Shown here: positions 56,901 to 62,500 of the stretch, one piece after another
Numbering within the stretch: the stretch's first letter is position 1
Layout: every line of letters begins with the position of its first letter
Assembly (NCBI GenBank): GCA_965223165.1
Contig: CBDCVQ010000012.1
Coordinates: 3,212 to 67,211, forward strand
Direction: 5' to 3'
Length of the DNA stretch: 64,000 nt
Source: JABDMH01 sp965223165
Lineage (GTDB): Bacteria > Bacteroidota > Bacteroidia > Chitinophagales > Saprospiraceae
Made by a program: the position numbers and the translations under genes
Notes under the pieces: model-generated
Database searches by the model: none
What the model was told of the DNA's origin: nothing
The model's input: the letters and a program-made list of their open reading frames with translations, nothing else

Positions 56901-58924
56901 GTGAATATCAATTTGAACGGACCTATTTTGTCACGGCACCCAATAGTCTTTCGGCAGATGCTACCGAAACATTTGTGATTCTTCATGACCCCGATGGCCC
57001 AGTGCTTAGTGGCTTGCCCGAGGACCTAGTGCTCCCGTGTGGCTCGCCCATTCCTCCGATGCCTGAAGTTACAGCCTTTGATGTGGTCTATGGCCCCGTG
57101 CCCGTCACCGGTACTTCCACGGAAAGCCCATCCGTGTGTGGGTTAGAAATCGTGCGGACCTGGACGGCTGTGGATGGCTGTAACAACACGGTCAGCGGTA
57201 CGCAGACGATTCTTGTGGTGGATGACGAACCGCCCACCCTGAGGGTTCCATCGGATACTCTCCTAGCCTGTGGCGAGGCCATACCCGCCCCCTATCATGT
57301 GGTGAGCGACGGGTGCTCTCGAGTCGCCGTGGACTTCCATGAATCCGTCCTTGGTGATGCCTCCTGCGAACATTCTATCATCCGGACTTGGGAGGCCCGC
57401 GATGGCTGTGGCAACGTGACGACAAAGAGACAGACCATCACGATCCGAGACGATGAGCCGCCCATGATTACCGTGGTCAATCCGACGATCGTTGATATCC
57501 CGCTAGGAGGTGAATTGGTCATGTTTGGTTGCGACATTCCAGAGGTGGCCATGTCAGATATCGAGATCTCCGACTGCTGTGACGTGGAAGTGGAAGTGTC
57601 AGATCGACTCATGACGAGTGGTGTCTGTGACATATTTGGATATTATCGAAAATGGATTTGCTCGTACGTAGCTACGGATGCTGCAGGCAACATAAGTGAG
57701 CACTTTTTCTATGTGTTACAATATGACACATCTGCTCCGGTGCTATATAATGTTCCTGGATTCATAGAGGTCCACTGTGACAGCTTGATTCCAGCGGCCG
57801 ATGTCACTGTCTACGGTGAGGATGACTGCCCACCGGAACCCATACTACACTTCGAGGAAGACACCCTAAGAGATCCCACAGACAGCAGCAAATTTGCCCT
57901 GATACGGACCTGGTCGATGGAGGACCGCTGCGGCAATCTCACCGAGGCTTCTCAGGTGGTATCCGTGTGCGGATTTGACACGACACTCATCACCTCAGGA
58001 TTGGGCAACACCGTCTGGATTGATAGCGATGCAAACGGCCTACAAGACCCTGGCGAGCCAGGTTTAAATGATGTGACGGTCTACCTCAATTGCATGGAGG
58101 AGGGGCTCGGATTTGTGCGTGTAGACAGCACGGCAACCCGGAGAAGCGGGGGTCAGGACGGACAATTCTTTTTTGATTATTTGATGCCTGACGACTATCA
58201 ACTGCAGTTTGTCGTACCTGACAATTGGAGGCTCACCCTGGCCAATCAGGGAAGCGATGATCACCTAGATAGCGATGCGGATGAGTTAACGGGCATGACG
58301 GAGGTGATTACGTTGACCAGTTTCGATAAGTTAACCAACTTTGATGCAGGCATGGTTCTGTCGACGGCGCTGCCCGTTGAATTGTCGGACTTCCATGTGC
58401 GCCCCGAGGAATGCAATTCCAGAATACAGTGGAGTACCCTCTCTGAGCAAGGCATCGATAGATTTGAAATTCAGCGATCTGCAGATGGCGTTGTCTTCGA
58501 AAGCATCGAAGTTATCGAAGCCCCCGGAAGTAGCATCGAAACGAGGGATTACACCTTCCTCGATACGCAGCCGCTCGCAAAGAACACATATCGCCTCAAA
58601 GTCATGGAAGTGGATGGAACGGTATTCTTTTCAAGCTTGCAGTCACTGGATCACCCGTGCAGGGAAGGGAAAAATGATTTTGCCGTCTTTCCAAACCCGA
58701 GCCAGGGTGTATTCCATCTCAGCTTTAGTCTTGATGCCAGCTTGCCAGTCGGTCTGCGGGTCTACGATAAGTTGGGACAGGTTGTGCACGTACAAAAGTG
58801 GTATTTGAATTCAGGTCGGCAAGTCGAACCCCTTGACCTCCAGCGACTACCCAACGGCATCTACAGCATACAGATCACCATTGATGGAGCATTACAATAT
58901 CGAACGGTCGTCAAAACTAAGTGA
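47957..58924 (+). CDS. Giant T9SS-secreted VWA/HYR protein 4 (about 3600 residues)
   Basis: The open frame encodes 3655 residues. A hydrophobic leader (LVAIVVAMLLLAANARSQS) starts only about 80 residues in; the ATG at 47957 has GAGGAG before it, but see the finding on a possible frameshift at 48162. Domains: a von Willebrand A domain with MIDAS DESGS (D130) and FFTDGNP, about 125-345; an Ig-like/PKD-like segment to about 437; an SprB-like repeat (SPGYTYSIDGGNNFQASGTF) to about 517; 28 HYR domains, 519-2730; then the C-terminal block shared with the other giant proteins, with NDQTQLVIDQAFAYW, LSGLPEDLVLPCGS, an SdrD-like segment (GNTVWIDSDANGLQD, about 3348) and a T9SS sorting domain (FAVFPNPSQGVFHLSF, about 3574). 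A metal-dependent adhesin is the most likely role. Confidence 0.92.
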   Translation: MLKGNPNRSFRHPRYVVTWQVHWYLRAQSSAPVMPSVVPPSTPKRVTPSEWPASHTHPSQDRRHSFLNHAKNVRPFRLVAIVVAMLLLAANARSQSCLCDSGTCFSDCSGITANPSVSPMCPLRITIVLDESGSIAGTGSAADIADDVRSAALNFLTSLVSSNISVSVVDFNSQARMPLGNTYFAVTTARVSPGGNLYEYLFGDTDSGGMPTDNKYDPEDYSFPDSYTNWEAAFLTVGNLTLPPDIVVFFTDGNPTAWCTDANCSSFGRSTTGCTPHVAGKSAANVLKSNGTRIFGLGFPNNVLIECNMQHVTGLNQYDPGNSAYDDILSEADYVSVTNSSQLNSALMAIADALTVPCTISSSTNPVCSGSQTTLTVNALQSGPWTYAWNVKGNGTIIGTSQSIIVSPTSTTTYEVTITDTRTGCLITCEYEVMVVPAPTCTASASDASCPGSTDGSVTAVGTGGSPGYTYSIDGGNNFQASGTFANLGIGTYTVLVQDANGCVSSCMATINAVDTQNPTITCPADITVSNDAGQCGAIVNFTTTFDDNCPGATLSCVPASGSFFAVGTSQVTCTVTDAAGNTATCTFDVTVNDTQIPTITCPADITVSNDAGQCGAIVNFTTTFDDNCPGATLACVPASGSFFAVGTTQVTCTVTDAAGNTATCTFDVTVNDTQIPTITCPADITVSNNAGQCGAMVNFTTTFDDNCPGAALACVPASGSFFAVGTTQVVCTVTDAAGNTATCTFDVTVNDTQNPTITCPADITVSNDAGQCGAIVNFTTTFDDNCPGATLACVPASGSFFAVGTTQVTCTVTDAAGNTATCTFDVTVNDTQIPTISCPADITVSNDAGQCGAIVNFTTTFDDNCPGATLACVPASGSFFAVGTTQVTCTVTDATGNTATCTFDVTVNDTQNPTITCPADITVSNDPGQCGAIVNFTTTFDDNCPGATLACVPASGSFFAVGTTQVTCTVTDAAGNTATCTFDVTVNDTQNPTITCPADITVSNDAGQCGAMVNFTTTFDDNCPGATLACVPASGSLFAVGTTQVTCTVTDAAGNTATCTFDVTVNDTQIPTITCPADITVSNDAGQCGAIVNFTTTFDDNCPGATLACVPASGSFFAVGTTQVTCTVTDAAGNTATCTFDVTVNDTQIPTISCPADITVSNDAGQCGAIVNFTTTFDDNCPGATLACVPASGSFFAVGTTQVTCTVTDAAGNTATCTFDVTVNDTQIPTISCPADITVSNDAGQCGAIVNFTTTFDDNCPGATLACVPASGSFFAVGTTQVTCTVTDAAGNTATCTFDVTVNDTQNPTITCPADITVSNDPGQCGAIVNFTTTFDDNCPGTTLACVPASGSLFAVGTTQVTCTVTDAAGNTTTCTFDVTVNDTQIPTITCPADITVSNDAGQCGAIANFTTTFDDNCPGATLSCVPASGSFFAVGTTQVTCTVTDAAGNTATCTFDVTVNDTQIPTITCPADITVSNDAGQCGAIVNFTTTFDDNCPGATLACVPASGSFFAAGTTQVTCTVTDAAGNTATCTFDVTVNDTQNPTITCPADITVSNDAGQCGAMVNFTTTFDDNCPGATLACVPASGSLFAVGTTQVTCTVTDAAGNTATCTFDVTVNDTQIPTITCPADITVSNDAGQCGAIVNFTTTFDDNCPGATLACVPASGSFFAVGTTQVTCTVTDAAGNTATCTFDVTVNDTQIPTISCPADITVSNDPGQCGAIVNFTTTFDDNCPAATLACVPASGSFFAAGTTQVTCTVTDAAGNTATCTFDVTVNDTQIPTISCPADITVSNDVGLCGAIVNFTTTFDDNCPGATLACVPASGSLFAVGTTQVTCTVTDAAGNTATCTFDVTVNDTQIPTIICPADITVSNDPGQCGAIVNFTTTFDDNCPGATLSCVPASGSFFAVGTTQVTCSVTDAAGNTATCTFDVTVNDTQIPTITCPADITVSNDAGQCGAIVNFTTTFDDNCPGATLSCVPASGAFFAVGKTQVTCTVTDAAGNTATCTFDVTVNDTQIPTITCPADITVSNDAGQCGAIVNFTTTFDDNCPGATLACVPASGSLFAVGTNQVTCTVTDAAGNTTTCTFDVTVNDTQIPTITCPADITVSNDAGQCGAIVNFTTTFDDNCPGATLACVPASGSFFAVGTTQVTCTVTDAAGNTATCTFDVTVNDTQIPTITCPADITVSNDAGQCGAIVNFTTTFDDNCPGATLACVPASGSLFAVGTNQVTCTVTDAAGNTTTCTFDVTVNDTQIPTITCPADITVSNDAGQCGAIVNFTTTFDDNCPGATLACVPASGSLFAVGTTQVTCTVTDAAGNTTTCTFDVTVNDTQIPTITCPADITVSNDAGQCGAIVNFTTTFDDNCPGATLACVPASGSFFAVGTTQVTCTVTDAAGNTATCTFDVTVNDTQIPTITCPADITVSNDPGQCGAIVNFTTTFDDNCPGATLACVPASGSFFAVGTTQVTCTVTDAAGNTATCTFDVTVNDTQIPTITCPADITVSNDTGQCGAMVNFTTTFDDNCPGATLSCVPASGSFFAVGTTQVTCTVTDAAGNTATCTFDVTVNDTQIPTITCPADITVSNDAGQCGAIVNFTTTFDDNCPAATLACVPASGSFFAVGTTQVTCTVTDAAGNTATCTFDVTVIDTQIPTITCPADITVSNDPGQCGAIVNFTTSFDDNCPAATLACVPASGSLFAVGTTQVCCTVTDAAGNTTQCCFDVTVTDTESPTISCPPGDNGIIGCSPDALVQATSLPLQPNGENCITPAQFAAEGGSALGNCEVNICYSDIVSGPCPYLIERVFRLSDDAAHEVTCTTTYMINPPSLSFSCPPDTLLENDQTQLVIDQAFAYWKAQFDYNGGCTASVAFKIDDVVVDLDTLSAPDACGGEVTVEMLVSSDCQTDSCESQFTVIRSVQGLLLTLPATQSTCSNDPDPPTLDDIPPVRSDEQIVSSFLLISGCVDPGQINITHTEQGPTIVNGSEYQFERTYFVTAPNSLSADATETFVILHDPDGPVLSGLPEDLVLPCGSPIPPMPEVTAFDVVYGPVPVTGTSTESPSVCGLEIVRTWTAVDGCNNTVSGTQTILVVDDEPPTLRVPSDTLLACGEAIPAPYHVVSDGCSRVAVDFHESVLGDASCEHSIIRTWEARDGCGNVTTKRQTITIRDDEPPMITVVNPTIVDIPLGGELVMFGCDIPEVAMSDIEISDCCDVEVEVSDRLMTSGVCDIFGYYRKWICSYVATDAAGNISEHFFYVLQYDTSAPVLYNVPGFIEVHCDSLIPAADVTVYGEDDCPPEPILHFEEDTLRDPTDSSKFALIRTWSMEDRCGNLTEASQVVSVCGFDTTLITSGLGNTVWIDSDANGLQDPGEPGLNDVTVYLNCMEEGLGFVRVDSTATRRSGGQDGQFFFDYLMPDDYQLQFVVPDNWRLTLANQGSDDHLDSDADELTGMTEVITLTSFDKLTNFDAGMVLSTALPVELSDFHVRPEECNSRIQWSTLSEQGIDRFEIQRSADGVVFESIEVIEAPGSSIETRDYTFLDTQPLAKNTYRLKVMEVDGTVFFSSLQSLDHPCREGKNDFAVFPNPSQGVFHLSFSLDASLPVGLRVYDKLGQVVHVQKWYLNSGRQVEPLDLQRLPNGIYSIQITIDGALQYRTVVKTK
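49511..56146 (+). repeat. 28 tandem HYR units of exactly 237 bp
   Basis: The array spans 6636 bp, exactly 28 x 237, so no unit has gained or lost a codon. Each 79-residue unit reads PTITCPADITVSNDAGQCG, then FTTTFDDNCPGATLACVPAS, then VTCTVTDAAGNTATCTFDV, with cysteines at 5, 18, 32, 39, 56 and 68. The last unit is the most diverged (VCCTVTDAAGNTTQCCFDV). This makes about 168 cysteines in the array. Confidence 0.97.
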
Positions 58925-59210
58925 CAAGCATCTGGCGAGTGCCTGGGTTGTTCTCGCCCTGCAGGCCATGCCTACGCAGGAAGTAAAGCGATGTACCCTC
59001 CCCCATTCACTTGCTGCGACGATGGATCGAGAGGGCAAGGGATCGCGATAAAGGCCTGTGGACGAGCTGATCACACATGGAGGAATCGACCATGCCTCTA
59101 CAAGTAGCTGATTAATAACGAATTATGATTAAAAATATATAAAGTGACACTTGGTTGGAGCGAAATTTATTTCTCATCTTCATCCATAGCATCTTATGCA
59201 GATGCACTAT

Positions 59211-59237
59211 TTTAAAACCGTTAATGTACCCGTTATG
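59211..59237 (+). promoter_or_regulatory. Conserved leader motif, copy C
   Basis: TTTAAAACCGTTAAT, then GTA and CCCGTTATG. The end lies 322 nt before the start codon at 59559, exactly as in copy B. Confidence 0.65.
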
Positions 59238-59249
59238 AATTCACACTCG

Positions 59250-59274
59250 AACGACCTCCGTCGTTTTTCTTTTC
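59250..59274 (+). terminator. Attenuator-like hairpin in the leader of giant gene 5
   Basis: AACGAC (59250-59255) pairs with GTCGTT (59260-59265) around CTCC, followed by a T-rich run. It starts 13 nt after the conserved motif, and a related hairpin with CCGTCGTT and a T run sits at the same place before gene 3. A role as transcription attenuator is possible. Confidence 0.45.
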
Positions 59275-59558
59275 CCTAAACAAGAGGTAAGTTACTTCCG
59301 ACGCTGGCTACAGTGGCCCCCGTGAGCCGAGCAGAGATTCGGTTTCCTCACTGAGCCCTCTCCCACTCTCGGGATGAGCATATCGTCATTCTAACTTCCG
59401 TATACAATCCCCACCATCCGCTGCCTGGATCCAGGTACAAGCTTTGCCGAACGGCTACCCCCTGCTACCATCGGCACATAAATGTTTGATTTCCACATGG
59501 CACATGGTGCTTTAGACAGAGGAAGTCTTACGAACACATATTTAAAACTCAGAATACC

Positions 59559-62500
59559 ATGAGAAACCCGAACTCTCTCCCCAAAGTAGTTTTGCTGGTA
59601 CTCAGCATATTTTGCTTGGCAACAACCTCATCCATTTATGCTCAGTCAAGCACTTGTGTGTCTGGCAGTGTCAATAATGGCAATGGAGATGCGTGGTCTC
59701 CGGATTGCTATTTGAACAACACCTGTGGCCTATCGGGCAATCCTTGTCAGGCGAATGACGTCAATGTGCTCGGCGCGTTTATCGCGGACATCAATGGAGA
59801 TCCGATCGAACCCTGCAATCTCGGCTCGAGCGTACAAGGATACCTCTGGGCCACCTTCGAAAATGGCTCGGGCTCAGACAGATATGCAGTTCGTGTCTAC
59901 GGCGAAGTATTGATAAACGGTGTCTTTTCGGGTACCACTATAAATACATGTGCTTTTGATGCCATAACCAGCGGTGCCATTGAAGACCGCTTTCTATTTG
60001 GGCCGCTCAACTGGACATGTGGCGATGCCCTATCCCTACGCAATCTCTGGATCGCCTGGGACACGGACGCGGGTTCCACCTGTGCAAATACGACGGATTG
60101 TGGAGACTATCCGAATTCCAAATGCTTCAAGAATATCAACCTCATAGGCGTGAACATACTTGTGCCAAACTTCGACGTAGAATGTGGTGCGGCCAACCTC
60201 GAATTCTGCTTCTCCGACATGACGATGGGAGGGACACCTTACACGCAGGGAGGAATGACTCCATACAGCTATAGTTGGGATTTTGGCGATGGTGGTAGCT
60301 CGACACTCGAAGATCCTTGTCACACCTTTGCTGACATAGGTCCCCATACGATCCGGTTGGATGTGACGGATTCTCTGGGCGTGACCGCATCGGTCATGCG
60401 CACGATACGACTCGATACCTTTAATTGCTGTAATCTGACCGTGACCTGTCCCAACCCTTCCACCTTCAATCTCACTTGCAACGATGCTATGCCTGATTGT
60501 ACCGATACCGAGGCCGACTTCGAGGCGCTGACCGGAGCCAGCATCGAAACCCCATGCAGCACCGTGGTGATCACCTGCGATGATAATGGCTCCATATGCG
60601 CGGGGCAGATCATCCGGGTCATCACGATCGATGATGGAAGGACCATGGAGACCTGCACATTGACTTACAACTTTTCTCAGCCCCCCCTCATGACGACCTG
60701 CCCTTCTGGTGGCGACCTGAGCTGTAATCCGGCGGCGAGTGACTATGCCGCCGACGATGTTCCTACCTGGACAGGTGGATGTAATGTCGTCACTACCGGA
60801 ATCATTGCTGGCACACCGACCAACGACGGATGTAACTACACCGTCACTCACAAGTACTGGGCCACTGACGCCTGCGGTAACACCGATACTTGCTATCAGA
60901 CCTTCACTTGGATCGAAGACAATGCCGCACCCACCAACAACGATTGTGACGCAGGTGGTGATCTAGGATGCAATCCAGCGGCGGCTGCCTACGCGGCCGA
61001 TGATCCACCCTCGTGGACCGATGCCTGTAACTTCTCCTCGGGCGTCATCGAAGGGACACCGACCAATGACGGATGCAACTACACCGTCACCCACAAGTAT
61101 TGGGCTACCGATGAGTGTCTCAACTCCGATACCTGTTATCAGACATTCACTTGGATCGAGGACAATGCCGCACCCACCAACAACGATTGTGACGCAGGTG
61201 GTGATCTAGGCTGCAATCCAGCGGCGGCTGCCTACGCGGCCGATGATCCACCCTCGTGGACCGATGTGTGCAACTTCTCCTCCGGCGTCATCACAGGCAC
61301 GCCTACCAATGACGGATGTAACTACACAGTCATCCATAAGTACTGGGCTACCGATGAGTGTCTCAACTCCGATACTTGCTATCAGACATTCACTTGGATC
61401 GAAGACAATGCCGCACCCACCAACAACGATTGTGACGCGGGTGGTGATCTAGGATGCAATCCGGCGGCAGCTGCCTACGCGGCTGATGACTTCCCCACTT
61501 GGTCCGATGCCTGTAATTTCTCCTCCGGGGTCATTGTCGGTACACCGACTAATGACGGATGCAACTATACCGTCACTCACAAATACTGGGCTACCGACCA
61601 GTGCCTCAACTCCGATACTTGCTATCAGACATTCACCTGGATCGAGGACAATGCCGCACCCACCAACAACGATTGCGACGCGGGTGATGATCTAGGATGC
61701 AATCCGGCGGCAGCTGCCTACGCGGCTGATGACTTCCCCACTTGGTCCGATGCCTGTAATTTCTCCTCCGGGGTCATTGTCGGTACACCGACTAATGACG
61801 GATGCAACTATACCGTCACTCACAAATACTGGGCTACCGACCAGTGCCTCAACTCCGATACTTGCTATCAGACCTTCACTTGGATCGAAGACAATGCCGC
61901 ACCCACCAACAACGATTGCGATGCGGGTGGTGATCTAGGCTGCAATCCAGCGGCTTCTGCTTACGCGGCTGATGATGTACCCACTTGGACCGACGCCTGC
62001 AATTTCTCCTCGGGCGTCATCGAAGGGACACCGACCAATGACGGATGTAACTATACAGTGACCCACAAGTACTGGGCTACCGATGAGTGCCTCAACTCCG
62101 ATACCTGTTATCAGACATTCACTTGGATCGAGGACAACACCGCACCCACCAACAACGATTGTGACGCGGGTGGTGATCTAGGCTGCAATCCGGCGGCTTC
62201 TGCTTACGCCGCTGATGATCCACCCGCTTGGACCGATGCGTGCAACTTTAATTCGGGCGTCATCACAGGTACACCGACCAATGACGGATGTAACTACACG
62301 GTCACCCATAAGTATTGGGCTACCGATGAGTGCCTCAACTCCGATACCTGCTACCAGACATTCACTTGGATTGAGGACAACACCGCACCCACCAACAACG
62401 ATTGTGACGCGGGTGGTGATCTGGGCTGCAATCCAGCGGCGGCTGCCTACGCGGCTGATGATGCACCCACTTGGTCCGATGCCTGTAATTTCTCCTCCGG

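Larger units (their letters stand above)
58925..59558. other. Promoter and long leader of giant gene 5
   Basis: About 630 bp without a gene. AT-rich sequence at about 59100-59215 precedes the conserved motif at 59211; the hairpin at 59250 follows it. The remaining leader to 59558 shows little sequence similarity to the other leaders. Confidence 0.5.

Noticed and set aside
49469..56986. Two very long minus-strand open frames (49469-53224 and 53351-56986) and many 68-codon plus-strand frames across the HYR array
   Set aside because: They are periodic shadows of the 237-bp repeat: a unit without a stop in another frame stays open through the array. They have low-complexity composition and no start signals of their own.
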